This document shows positions 1 to 6,614 of a stretch of 7,490 nt of DNA, piece after piece (position 1 is the stretch's first letter; every line of letters begins with the position of its first letter). A program made the translations under genes and the position numbers. Source of the stretch: Bacillota bacterium (GTDB taxonomy: Bacteria > Bacillota > Clostridia > Peptostreptococcales > Anaerovoracaceae); NCBI GenBank assembly GCA_017537495.1, contig JAFYKS010000342.1, forward strand, positions 1 to 7,490, written 5' to 3'. A model generated the notes under the pieces. It had not been told where the DNA came from. It was given only the letters and a program-made list of their open reading frames with translations, and ran no database searches.

Positions 1-1
1 A

Positions 2-430
2 GCGGCAGGAAAGAAAGTGGCCATTATCTGCACAGCAGGAGACTCCATTGCAGAGATTTTTAAGGATCGGAATGTGGACTACTTTATCTATGAAAAGACA
101 GAACACTGCAATATGAAGGCACAAGAGCTGATTCTGGAAGACCGCCATGATATGATTGTACTGTATAACGGTAATTATGATGCGGTAATGCATAAGAAGG
201 GGCCGGAAAGCAAGGCTTCACTTCAGGCACTTCGTGAAAATGTGGGTACCTTCTGTGAAATTCATGATGCCATCGAAAAACACTGGACCGGTCACAACAC
301 AGTGCTCGCATTTGCACCGGATCACGGCTGTCATAAAAAGCTGTTTGGACGTGGCGACCATGGGAAGTATATACCGGAAGATATGAATATCAAGCATTTC
401 TACAGCTTTATTCAGAAAAAAGAAGACTAA
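2..430 (+). CDS. Type I phosphodiesterase / alkaline-phosphatase-superfamily protein, C-terminal part (5' truncated)
   Basis: The reading frame is open to the left edge (AAGKKVAIICTAGDS...), so the GTG at 17 is probably an internal Val codon and the true start lies outside the window. Counting from that GTG, three motifs fit the metal-binding half of the nucleotide pyrophosphatase/phosphodiesterase fold. They are D55-x3-H59-x2-GP, matching the family pattern D-x3-GH-x2-GP; PDHG with D102 and H103; and GDHG with H115. These would be the Asp/His ligands of a two-metal site. The nucleophile Ser/Thr and first Asp would be in the missing part. Members hydrolyse phosphodiesters or phosphomonoesters; the substrate cannot be told from this fragment. 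No membrane segment is visible in the part present. The gene ends just before a hairpin terminator, so it closes an upstream transcript. Confidence is high for a real coding end, moderate for the family, and low for function. Confidence 0.7.
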   Translation, partial: AAGKKVAIICTAGDSIAEIFKDRNVDYFIYEKTEHCNMKAQELILEDRHDMIVLYNGNYDAVMHKKGPESKASLQALRENVGTFCEIHDAIEKHWTGHNTVLAFAPDHGCHKKLFGRGDHGKYIPEDMNIKHFYSFIQKKED

Positions 431-436
431 AAAATG

Positions 437-472
437 AATGGGAGAATTCACAGCGGATTCTCCCATTTATTG
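437..472 (+). terminator. Intrinsic terminator after the phosphodiesterase gene
   Basis: A 13-bp stem pairs 437-449 with 455-467 around a 5-nt loop, with one G-T wobble. The stem carries GGGAGAA against TTCTCCC, and a T-rich run (TTTATT) follows. It begins 6 nt after the stop codon. The T tract is interrupted, so efficiency may be moderate. Confidence 0.75.
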
Positions 473-538
473 TGGAAATACATAGAAAAAACAAAAATAT
501 TGTACTAAAATAACATAATTTAACGATTTGGGATTGAT

Positions 539-567
539 TTATTTTTACAAAAGTGTTACTCTATAAT
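539..567 (+). promoter_or_regulatory. Candidate sstT promoter
   Basis: A perfect -10 box TATAAT lies at 562-567. At 17-bp spacing the -35 is poor (TTATTT, 539-544). A better-looking TTTACA at 544-549 is only 12 bp away, which is too close. Start of transcription is expected near 574, giving a leader of about 34 nt. The strong -10 with a weak -35 could mean activator dependence; that is an inference. The AT-rich stretch 473-538 upstream holds nothing else I recognise. Confidence 0.5.
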
Positions 568-607
568 GAGTTTCAACTTTTAACTATACTTTGGAGGGTA
601 ATGCAAA

Positions 608-1828
608 ATGAAAGAATTTTTAAAAGCATGGAACCGTCTGAGCCTGGTTAAGCAGATCATTATCGGTCTGGTAATCGGTATTGTTCTGGCTCTGGTGGCT
701 CCTCAGCAGTTAGGCGGAATCATGCCAATCTTCGGTACTATCTTTACAAGAGCACTGAAGGGCGTGGCTCCAGTTCTGGTATTCTTCCTGGTAATGTTCG
801 CAATCGCGCAGCATAAGTCCGGTAAGAAGACCAACATGAAGAGAGTTCTGGTTCTGTACCTGATCGGTACTTTCCTGGCTGGTACTCTGGCAGTTATTGT
901 AAGCTTTATCGTGCCTGTAGAACTGGCACTGGCAGACGGCGGCAGCGACATCACTCCACCGGAAGGCATCGGTCAGGTTCTGCAGACTCTGATTTTCAAT
1001 ATCGTATCCAACCCAATTGATGCTCTGATGAATGCAAACTACATCGGTATTCTGGCTTGGGCAATCGTACTGGGTATCGCTCTGAGAGGCGCATCCGATG
1101 CTACTAAGAACTTCCTGGGCGAAATCTCCGACGCAGTATCCACTGTTGTTAGATGGGTAATCAAGCTGGCTCCTATCGGTGTAATGGGTCTGGTATTCGA
1201 CTCCATCGCTACTACCGGTATTGAAGCTCTGCTGAGCTACGGTAAGCTGATCGTGGTTCTGGTAGGTGTAATGGCAGCTGATGCTCTGATCATCAACCCA
1301 ATCATCGTGTACCTGAACACCAAGCAGAATCCTTATCCACTGGTACTGAAGTGCCTGAAGGATTCCGGTATCACTGCATTCTTCACCAGATCTTCCGCTG
1401 CTAACATTCCTGTTAACATGAGACTCTGCGAAGAACTGAAGCTGAACAAGGATACATATTCCATCTCCATTCCTCTGGGTGCAACCATCAACATGGGCGG
1501 TGCTGCAATCACTATTGCAATCCTGACTCTGGCTGCATGTCACACTCTGGGAATTGCGGTTGACGTTCCTACTGCAATCATTCTGTGCGTACTGTCTGCA
1601 ATCTCCGCATGCGGTGCTTCCGGCGTAGCTGGTGGTTCCCTGCTGCTGATTCCTCTGGCATGTTCCCTGTTCGGTATTCCGAACGACATTGCTATGCAGG
1701 TAGTAGGTGTAGGCTTCATCGTAGGCGTAATTCAGGACTCCTGCGAAACTGCCCTGAACTCTTCCACTGACGTTCTGTTCACTGCAACTGCAGAACTGGC
1801 AGAAAAGAGAAAGAACGGCGGTAAGTAA
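608..1828 (+). CDS. sstT: Serine/threonine:sodium symporter SstT
   Basis: Predicted inner-membrane carrier that takes up L-serine and L-threonine with Na+, from the dicarboxylate/amino acid:cation symporter (DAACS) family. The 406-residue length is close to the usual 400-415 for SstT. Hydrophobic segments run through the protein, starting with [18 protein letters not shown] near the N-terminus. Family hallmarks are [11 protein letters not shown] at residues 260-270 (the serine-rich hairpin region) and [13 protein letters not shown] at 291-303 (the NMxG sodium/substrate-site motif). The ending [18 protein letters not shown] is also SstT-like. The start is set by GGAGGG at 593-598, 9 nt before the ATG. 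The gene has its own promoter and terminator, so it is monocistronic. Codon use differs from its neighbours: Arg is almost all AGA, Gly is mostly GGT, and Leu is almost all CTG, consistent with high expression. Confidence 0.95.
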   Translation: MKEFLKAWNRLSLVKQIIIGLVIGIVLALVAPQQLGGIMPIFGTIFTRALKGVAPVLVFFLVMFAIAQHKSGKKTNMKRVLVLYLIGTFLAGTLAVIVSFIVPVELALADGGSDITPPEGIGQVLQTLIFNIVSNPIDALMNANYIGILAWAIVLGIALRGASDATKNFLGEISDAVSTVVRWVIKLAPIGVMGLVFDSIATTGIEALLSYGKLIVVLVGVMAADALIINPIIVYLNTKQNPYPLVLKCLKDSGITAFFTRSSAANIPVNMRLCEELKLNKDTYSISIPLGATINMGGAAITIAILTLAACHTLGIAVDVPTAIILCVLSAISACGASGVAGGSLLLIPLACSLFGIPNDIAMQVVGVGFIVGVIQDSCETALNSSTDVLFTATAELAEKRKNGGK

Positions 1829-1839
1829 TTTTCGGCATG

Positions 1840-1879
1840 AAAGAGCATGAAATGCGAATGCATTTTATGCTCTTTTTTT
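1840..1879 (+). terminator. Strong intrinsic terminator after sstT
   Basis: A 16-bp stem pairs 1840-1855 with 1860-1875, with one G-T wobble and a 4-nt GAAT loop. It runs into an uninterrupted T tract ending at 1879. It starts 12 nt after the sstT stop codon and separates sstT from the aminopeptidase unit. Confidence 0.92.
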
Positions 1880-1892
1880 CTTTCTTCTATCC

Positions 1893-1921
1893 TTGAATTC
1901 ACGAAAAGACAGGAGTACAAT
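1893..1921 (+). promoter_or_regulatory. Promoter for the aminopeptidase-MATE-trmO unit
   Basis: TTGAAT (1893-1898) and TACAAT (1916-1921) are separated by exactly 17 bp, matching the consensus at 4/6 and 5/6 positions. Transcription would begin near 1928, leaving a leader of about 27 nt before the ATG at 1955. This rules out any translation start upstream of it, such as the in-frame ATG at 1847. Confidence 0.65.
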
Positions 1922-1954
1922 AAGGGTAAAGAAGGACATCCGGGGGGTGTATGT

Positions 1955-2395
1955 ATGAAAAAAGAAATTGAAGCTCTGCGTGCGGCCATGAACCAGGCAG
2001 GAATTGATGCGTATCTGGTACCGACTACGGATTTTCACGGGTCTGAATATGTGAATCCGTATTTCAAATGCCGCCAGTATCTGTCGGGCTTTACCGGATC
2101 TGCAGGTACACTGCTGGTGACAGAAGACTGGGCTGGCCTCTGGACCGATGGCCGGTATTTTATTCAGGCAGCAGCGCAGCTTGAAGGCAGCGGCATTGTT
2201 CTGATGAAAGATCGGGAACCAGGAGTACCGACGATTTCTGAATATCTGGAAGCCAATCTTCCTGGTAGAGGCACGTTGGGATTTGATGGCCGGGTAGTTG
2301 GCTGCCGGGAAGCAGAGGCTTTCAACGCAAAATATAAACTGCGCACGGACCTGGATCTGGCCGGGGATGTTTGGGATGAAAGGCCGAAACTGTAG
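1955..2395 (+). CDS. Xaa-Pro aminopeptidase, N-terminal fragment up to the TAG
   Basis: This is the 146-residue product expected if the amber codon terminates translation. It contains only the first creatinase-like domain and the linker ending in DVWDERPKL. That domain in the family helps form the dimer and shape the active site, and it carries no metal ligands. Alone it should have no peptidase activity. The ATG at 1955 is chosen over the in-frame ATG at 1847 because 1847 lies inside the sstT terminator and upstream of the promoter at 1893-1921. Confidence 0.7.
   Translation: MKKEIEALRAAMNQAGIDAYLVPTTDFHGSEYVNPYFKCRQYLSGFTGSAGTLLVTEDWAGLWTDGRYFIQAAAQLEGSGIVLMKDREPGVPTISEYLEANLPGRGTLGFDGRVVGCREAEAFNAKYKLRTDLDLAGDVWDERPKL
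2393..2395 (+). other. In-frame TAG stop interrupting the aminopeptidase
   Basis: The codons before it encode DERPKL and those after it encode ASEIYGLEDEVTGESS, both in the same frame. This matches the usual linker of the family, where an RP-containing segment is followed by a GES-x3-K segment. One base change (for example CAG, AAG or TCG to TAG) explains the interruption. It sits in the linker between the first two domains, a tolerant place for many residues. Confidence 0.95.
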
Positions 2396-2473
2396 GCATC
2401 CGAAATTTATGGACTTGAGGATGAAGTAACCGGTGAATCCTCTCACAGCAAACTTTCCCGGATTCGCTGCGCC

Positions 2474-3703
2474 ATGAAGGAGAAGGGAGTATCCTGCCAT
2501 CTTATTTCCTCGCTGGAGGATATCGCATGGATTTATAATCTAAGAGGCAGTGATGTAAAGAATACCACCGTATTCTATTCCTTTGCATTAATTGAGAAAA
2601 ACAGGGATATTCTTTATATTCTGGATGAAACCTTAGCAGGAAGCGATGCTGCGAAGAAGCTGCCTGCTACGACAGAACTTCGTCCGTATTTCCAGGTATT
2701 TGATGATGTTGGAAATCTGCCTGCAGGGAAAATTTTGCTGGATAAAAACAGCATCAGCTATTCCCTGGTACAGAAAATGCCGCAGCATATGGAAATTCTG
2801 GATGAAGAAAGCCCGGCCAGACTGATGAAGGCGATGAAGAACTCTGTAGAAGTTGAGTGTACCATGGGAGCACATCTGAAAGACGGTGCAGCTATGGTGC
2901 AGTTCATTCGCTGGGTGAAAGAAGAAATTGCAGCAGGAAATACCTTGTCTGAGCTGACAGTGGCAGAAAAGGCAGACTATTATCGGAGTGTGCAGAAAGG
3001 CTTCCTTCAGACCAGTTTTGATACAATCGCCGGATACGGACCGAATGCGGCACTTCCGCATTATGCAGTTTCGGAAGAATCCAATCTGCAGCTGAAACCG
3101 GAAGGCTTCCTTCTGGTGGATTCCGGGGGCCAGTATACTGACGGAACCACGGATATTACCAGAACCATAGCTTTGGGGCCTCTGACAGAGGAAATGAAGC
3201 TGCATTATACCCTGGTGCTGAAGGGGCATATTTCCCTGGCAATGGCACGATTCGCAGAAGGAACCACTGGTGCCGAGCTTGATAAGCTGGCAAGGGGGCC
3301 TCTGCTGGAAAAGGGTCTGAACTACAACCACGGAACGGGACACGGCGTGGGTCATCTGCTCAGTGTCCATGAGGGTCCTCAGTCCATCAGCCCGAGAGGA
3401 ACGGGATGTCCGGTTCTGCCAGGCATGATCACCAGCAATGAACCGGGACTTTATCTGGAAGGAAAGTATGGTATTCGCCTGGAGAACGAGGTCCTGTGTG
3501 AAAAAGGTGAAGATGGATTGCTTCAGTTCCGGACTATAACCCTATGTCCATGGGAGAAAGAAGCAATTGTCACAGAATTATTGTCAACTGACGAATTGAA
3601 GTGGGTTGACGATTATCATGACCATGTTTATGAAGCTTTAAAACCATATCTTAATGTAGAATGTGCCCAGTGGCTTCAGGCTGCCTGCGGACCATTGATT
3701 TGA
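2474..3703 (+). CDS. Xaa-Pro aminopeptidase, C-terminal fragment with the catalytic domain
   Basis: The first ATG after the TAG gives a 409-residue product holding the second N-terminal domain, the complete M24 pita-bread catalytic domain and the M24_C tail. All five metal ligands lie in it. There is no Shine-Dalgarno sequence just before the ATG at 2474 (the upstream bases are cggattcgctgcgcc), and by alignment this Met is the internal Met of the RIRCAMKEKG helix. It is therefore not a natural start. Independent translation would need reinitiation 78 nt after the stop, which I consider inefficient. Activity of this fragment alone cannot be judged from sequence. Confidence 0.65.
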   Translation: MKEKGVSCHLISSLEDIAWIYNLRGSDVKNTTVFYSFALIEKNRDILYILDETLAGSDAAKKLPATTELRPYFQVFDDVGNLPAGKILLDKNSISYSLVQKMPQHMEILDEESPARLMKAMKNSVEVECTMGAHLKDGAAMVQFIRWVKEEIAAGNTLSELTVAEKADYYRSVQKGFLQTSFDTIAGYGPNAALPHYAVSEESNLQLKPEGFLLVDSGGQYTDGTTDITRTIALGPLTEEMKLHYTLVLKGHISLAMARFAEGTTGAELDKLARGPLLEKGLNYNHGTGHGVGHLLSVHEGPQSISPRGTGCPVLPGMITSNEPGLYLEGKYGIRLENEVLCEKGEDGLLQFRTITLCPWEKEAIVTELLSTDELKWVDDYHDHVYEALKPYLNVECAQWLQAACGPLI

Positions 3704-3740
3704 ACGTAATGCTGTAAGGAATGTTTTTGAAGGTGACGTT

Positions 3741-5183
3741 ATGGAACAGGAAGAAAAAGAACTGAAAACCATAAAGACTAAGCGGAAATATGAAATGGAT
3801 ATGTGCAGCGGACCGGTGCTGAAAAAAGTACTGATATATACATTGCCGCTGATGGCGTCCAGTGTGCTGCAGCTTCTGTTTAATGCAGCGGACATTATTG
3901 TAGTCGGCAGGTTTGCGGGTGAAAACTCGCTGGCAGCTGTCGGATCTACCACATCCATTGTAAACCTGCTGGTAAACCTGTTTGTGGGTCTTTCTATCGG
4001 GGCCAATGTTCTGACTGCACGGTACTATGCCGCCAAAAAGAGTGCACAGCTGAGCAAAACCATTCATACGGCCATGATGCTTGCCATCGTGGGAGGTATT
4101 CTGCTGGCTGTTGTAGGATTCTTCGGAGCACGTCCTATCATGAAGATGATGCAGTCTCCTCCGGAGGTACTGGATTTGTCGGTTCTGTATCTGAAGATTT
4201 ACTTCCTGTGTATGCCGGCTATGCTGCTGTATAACTATGGCGCAGCTATTCTCCGTGCCATCGGGGACACCCGCCGTCCGCTGTATTATCTGACGGCGGC
4301 AGGCTTTATCAATGTGGGACTGAATCTGGTCTTTGTTATTGTGTTCAAAATGGATGTGGCAGGAGTTGCTGCAGCCACTGCAATCGCCCAGTGTTTCTCT
4401 GCATTTATGATTGTGCGGTGTCTGATGAACGAAAGCGGAAGCATGAAGCTCCGTCCGAAGCTGCTGTTTATTCACAAGCAGGAGTTCCTCAAAATTCTGC
4501 AGATTGGTATTCCGGCCGGATTCTCCGGAATTTTGTTCTCGCTGTCCAACGTGGTAATCCAGTCGTCGGTCAACAGTTTCGGCAATATTGTAGTTGCCGG
4601 AAATGCAGCGGCACAGAATATTGAAGGTTTCGTTTATGTATCCATGAATTCCTTCAGCCAGGCGGCAATTTCCTTTGCCAGCCAGAATGTGGGTGTGGGG
4701 AAGTATGAACGTGTGAATAAGATTCTGCTTTCCTGTGTGGGAAGTGCGGCTGCAGCCGGTATTCTTTTAGGTAATGGGGCATTTTTCTTTGGAGATACAC
4801 TTCTGCGCCTGTATTCCGACAATGCAGAGGTAATTCAGATGGGCCTGGTTCGAATGTCCTATGTTGCGTGCTTCTATGCTTTATGTGGTATTATGGATTC
4901 CCTGGTAGGTACGCTCCGCGGACTGGGATACTCCATGCTGCCAATGATTGTATCGCTCATTGGTGCCTGTGGTCTGCGTATTCTGTGGATTGCAACCATA
5001 TTCCAGATTCCAAGATTCCATACGATTAATACAATTTATTTTTCCTATCCAATCAGCTGGGGACTGACTGCTTTCGTGCTGGCAGTAAGTTATGTGATTA
5101 TCATGCGGGGAATTAAAAAACGCCGCATGGAGCGGGAAGAAGAGCTGAGAAGAAAAGCAGAAAGAGAGGCTTTAAGCGCTTAA
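3741..5183 (+). CDS. MATE family efflux transporter
   Basis: Predicted inner-membrane antiporter that exports drugs or metabolites in exchange for Na+ or H+. The 480 residues contain two repeated MatE halves (about 25-190 and 245-410) with about 12 hydrophobic segments. Typical features are LPLMASSVLQLLFNAADIIVVGRF in the first segment (D51), GANVLTARYYAAK after the second to third segments, AILRAIGDTRRPLYY in the first half, and GTLRGLGYSMLPM as its counterpart in the second half. The tail from about residue 455 is very charged (KKRRMEREEELRRKAERE) and cytoplasmic. The start is supported by AAGGTGA at 3730-3736. It begins 37 nt after the aminopeptidase stop with no terminator between, so it is co-transcribed. 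Substrate is not predictable; NorM, MepA and DinF types cannot be separated by eye. Confidence 0.93.
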   Translation: MEQEEKELKTIKTKRKYEMDMCSGPVLKKVLIYTLPLMASSVLQLLFNAADIIVVGRFAGENSLAAVGSTTSIVNLLVNLFVGLSIGANVLTARYYAAKKSAQLSKTIHTAMMLAIVGGILLAVVGFFGARPIMKMMQSPPEVLDLSVLYLKIYFLCMPAMLLYNYGAAILRAIGDTRRPLYYLTAAGFINVGLNLVFVIVFKMDVAGVAAATAIAQCFSAFMIVRCLMNESGSMKLRPKLLFIHKQEFLKILQIGIPAGFSGILFSLSNVVIQSSVNSFGNIVVAGNAAAQNIEGFVYVSMNSFSQAAISFASQNVGVGKYERVNKILLSCVGSAAAAGILLGNGAFFFGDTLLRLYSDNAEVIQMGLVRMSYVACFYALCGIMDSLVGTLRGLGYSMLPMIVSLIGACGLRILWIATIFQIPRFHTINTIYFSYPISWGLTAFVLAVSYVIIMRGIKKRRMEREEELRRKAEREALSA

Positions 5184-5184
5184 T

Positions 5185-5862
5185 ATGAAGATGAACGTAA
5201 TTGCTTACGTATACAATGATTTCTCTGCAAAATTCGGAATTCCGCGGCAGAGCCGCCTGGTGGACACTCCGTCCAGGGTTGTGCTTCAGCCACCGTACAA
5301 TCTGCCGGATGCAGTGCGGGGACTGGAAGAATTCACCCACATCTGGCTTCTCTGGGAGTTTTCGGAGAACGTGAGAGAAGACGGAAAGTGGTCCGCTACA
5401 GTGCGGCCGCCAAGACTTGGAGGTAATGTGAGAAAGGGCGTATTTGCCACCAGATCTCCATTCCGTCCCAATCCGATTGGTCTTTCCTGTGTGAAACTGG
5501 AGAAGATTACTTATGAAGAGAGCGGTCCGGTGCTGCACATTCTGGGTGCAGATCTGATGAACGGTACACCGGTCTATGATATCAAACCATATGTAACCTA
5601 TTCCGATTCCATTCCGGAAGCTTACGGTGGATTTTCTGAAAAGGTGAAGGATTATCAGCTGGAAGTTGTGATTCCGCCAGAGCATCTGGAAAAAGTTCCG
5701 GAGCAGAAAAGGCAGCTGCTTTGCGAAATTCTCAGCCAGGATCCGCGGCCTTCCTATCAGGAAGATCCACTGCGTGTATACGGCATGGAATACGCAGGTA
5801 TGGAGATTAAATTCACCGTGGCAGAAGGCATTCTCACAGTGAAAGAAATTGAAAAAATATGA
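5185..5862 (+). CDS. trmO: tRNA (adenine(37)-N6)-methyltransferase TrmO
   Basis: TrmO (TsaA/YaeB) uses S-adenosylmethionine to methylate the N6 of t6A at position 37 of threonine tRNAs, making m6t6A and aiding decoding. The 225-residue length is close to the 235 of the E. coli protein. The SAM-binding beta-barrel signature FATRSPFRPNPIG is at residues 87-99, followed by the second signature NGTPVYDIKPY at 126-136. The conserved FTHIWLLWEF lies before them. The C-terminal part (about 150-225) matches the usual small second domain. The ATG is 1 nt after the MATE stop. No good Shine-Dalgarno is at ideal distance (AGAGAGG at 5163-5169 is far), so translation is probably coupled to the pump gene. 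An ATG at 5191 is an alternative start. Its place in the operon looks incidental to its function. Confidence 0.93.
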   Translation: MKMNVIAYVYNDFSAKFGIPRQSRLVDTPSRVVLQPPYNLPDAVRGLEEFTHIWLLWEFSENVREDGKWSATVRPPRLGGNVRKGVFATRSPFRPNPIGLSCVKLEKITYEESGPVLHILGADLMNGTPVYDIKPYVTYSDSIPEAYGGFSEKVKDYQLEVVIPPEHLEKVPEQKRQLLCEILSQDPRPSYQEDPLRVYGMEYAGMEIKFTVAEGILTVKEIEKI

Positions 5863-5865
5863 CTG

Positions 5866-5912
5866 AAAAGAGAGATTTCTTTATTTTTTTAAATGAGAAG
5901 TCTCTTTTTTTT
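5866..5912 (+). terminator. Intrinsic terminator after trmO
   Basis: AAAAGAGA (5866-5873) pairs with TCTCTTTT (5901-5908). Partial pairing of TTTCT with AGAA extends the stem, and an 8-T tract ends at 5912. The stem is AT-rich with an internal mismatch and a large loop, so it may leak. Confidence 0.65.
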
Positions 5913-5940
5913 GTATTTTTTAAGGGTTCCGGTTAAAATA

Positions 5941-5969
5941 TTGATTTTTCCGCTTAAATAATTTAAGAT
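5941..5969 (+). promoter_or_regulatory. Candidate promoter between two terminators
   Basis: TTGATT (5941-5946) and TAAGAT (5964-5969) are spaced 17 bp apart, each matching consensus at 4/6 positions. Transcription would begin near 5976 and meet the GC-rich terminator at 6052-6086, giving an RNA of about 110 nt with no open frame of note. AT-rich DNA gives such matches often, so this is weak. Confidence 0.3.
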
Positions 5970-6045
5970 TAGCTTAAAGTTCAACAAGATATTCAAAGAA
6001 GTAATATCATACTCTCCCAAGAGTAGTTAAAAAAGTTCTCTATAC

Positions 6046-6086
6046 AGGAAGACTGCCGGAAGAAACCTTCCGGCAGTTTTCTTTTT
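6046..6086 (+). terminator. GC-rich intrinsic terminator upstream of the Lrp promoter
   Basis: A perfect 11-bp stem pairs ACTGCCGGAAG (6052-6062) with CTTCCGGCAGT (6067-6077) around an AAAC loop. Weaker pairs extend it outwards to about 6046/6083. A T-rich run (TTTTCTTTTT) ends at 6086. It is the second terminator after trmO and lies just upstream of the next promoter, so it either backs up the leaky first one or ends a short transcript. Confidence 0.85.
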
Positions 6087-6088
6087 AG

Positions 6089-6117
6089 CTGACAAACGGC
6101 AGAAAATATGGTATATT
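6089..6117 (+). promoter_or_regulatory. Promoter of the Lrp regulator-racemase unit
   Basis: CTGACA (6089-6094) and TATATT (6112-6117) are separated by 17 bp and match consensus at 5/6 positions each. This is the best -35/-10 pair in the window. Transcription is expected near 6124. The in-frame ATG at 6108 falls inside this promoter and so cannot be the translation start. Confidence 0.7.
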
Positions 6118-6126
6118 TATTGTATA

Positions 6127-6141
6127 TGCAGAGGTTCTGCA
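6127..6141 (+). repeat. 15-nt inverted repeat at the start of the Lrp transcript
   Basis: TGCAGA (6127-6132), a GGT spacer, then TCTGCA (6136-6141) form a perfect dyad. It lies a few bases after the predicted transcription start and 5 nt before the Shine-Dalgarno. As DNA it could be an operator for autoregulation; as RNA it could be a small 5' hairpin. It does not closely match the AT-centred Lrp consensus known from E. coli. Confidence 0.5.
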
Positions 6142-6155
6142 GAATGGAGAAATAT

Positions 6156-6584
6156 ATGAGAACATTAGACGAAATAGATAAGAAAATATTAAACAGACTG
6201 CGTCAGAACGGACGAATTTCATTGAAGGAACTGTCTGCGGAAGTCTTTCTTACCATGCCGGCAGTTTCTGCCCGCATCGAGAAACTGGAGAAGGAAGGAT
6301 ATATCCGCGGATATCATGCTTCTGTAGATCTGGCAAAGCTGGGCTACGGAATCAAGGCCTTCATTCTGATTACTGTGAAGCCGGAAGACAACAAGCGGTT
6401 CTATGAGTTTGCCAGAGAAGAAAAGTGTATTCTGGAATGCAGCCATATTACGGGAAATCATTCCATGATGCTGAAAGCAGTATTTCCGACTACGGCACTT
6501 CTGGATGAATTCGTGGGACGGCTCCAGACTTTCGGAAAGACGGAAACCCATATCGTGTTCAGCACAGCAGTAGAACGCTATTAA
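6156..6584 (+). CDS. Lrp/AsnC family transcriptional regulator
   Basis: DNA-binding regulator of the feast/famine family, which usually senses amino acids and assembles as dimers to octamers. The 142 residues fit the family's usual 140-165. The N-terminal winged helix-turn-helix spans about 4-53 (LDEIDKKILNRLRQNGRISLKELSAEVFLTMPAVSARIEKLEKEGYIRGY), with the recognition helix around 34-44. The RAM ligand/oligomerisation domain follows from about 60 to 138, including the ITGNHSMMLKAVF strand region. The start at 6156 is chosen because GGAG at 6146-6149 sits 6 nt before it and DEIDKKIL follows directly, as in relatives. The ATG at 6144 has no ribosome-binding site as good, and the one at 6108 is inside the promoter. 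The racemase gene starts 30 nt downstream, so an amino-acid ligand and control of that gene are likely, though inferred. Confidence 0.92.
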   Translation: MRTLDEIDKKILNRLRQNGRISLKELSAEVFLTMPAVSARIEKLEKEGYIRGYHASVDLAKLGYGIKAFILITVKPEDNKRFYEFAREEKCILECSHITGNHSMMLKAVFPTTALLDEFVGRLQTFGKTETHIVFSTAVERY

Positions 6585-6614
6585 ATACGAAAAAGACAGC
6601 AGGAGGATTTTGAC

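Larger units (their letters stand above)
1955..3703 (+). pseudogene. Xaa-Pro aminopeptidase (M24B, long form) interrupted by an in-frame TAG
   Basis: Cytoplasmic metallopeptidase that removes an N-terminal residue followed by proline. Read through the stop, it is 582 positions long, near the roughly 590-600 of the long three-domain form. The layout is creatinase-like domain 1 (about 1-130, with YLVPTTDFHGSEYV and GFTGSAGTLLV...WTDGRYF), a second N-terminal domain (about 160-310), the M24 catalytic domain (about 320-530), and the C-terminal M24_C domain (ending CPWEKEAI...WLQAACGPL). All five expected metal ligands are present: D389, D400, H463 (HGTGHGVGH), E496 (SNEPG) and E510 (RLENEV). Codon 147 (2393-2395) is TAG. 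The frame is unchanged on both sides and no other lesion is visible, so the mutation is recent, a sequencing error, or is read through. The start at 1955 is preceded by GGGGGG at 1942-1947. Domain limits are estimates by eye. Confidence 0.88.

Noticed and set aside
601..651. Short open frame (16 codons) starting 7 nt before sstT
   Set aside because: The Shine-Dalgarno is only 2 nt from this ATG but ideally placed for 608. The peptide has no recognisable features.
710..1543. Long antisense open frame of 277 codons opposite sstT
   Set aside because: Its composition (rich in Gln, Ser, Cys, His) is that of a reverse-strand shadow. It has no ribosome-binding site, and the + strand encodes an unmistakable transporter.
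1847..1954. Upstream in-frame start that would add 36 residues to the aminopeptidase
   Set aside because: The ATG lies inside the sstT terminator and before the promoter at 1893-1921. The extra residues do not resemble the family.
2393..2395. Frameshift as the cause of the broken aminopeptidase
   Set aside because: Both halves are in the same frame, so this is a nonsense codon and not an insertion or deletion.
3651..4475. Antisense open frame of 274 codons opposite the MATE gene
   Set aside because: It is low in hydrophobic pattern and rich in His/Gln/Cys with no recognisable domain. It overlaps the end of one real gene and the start of another.
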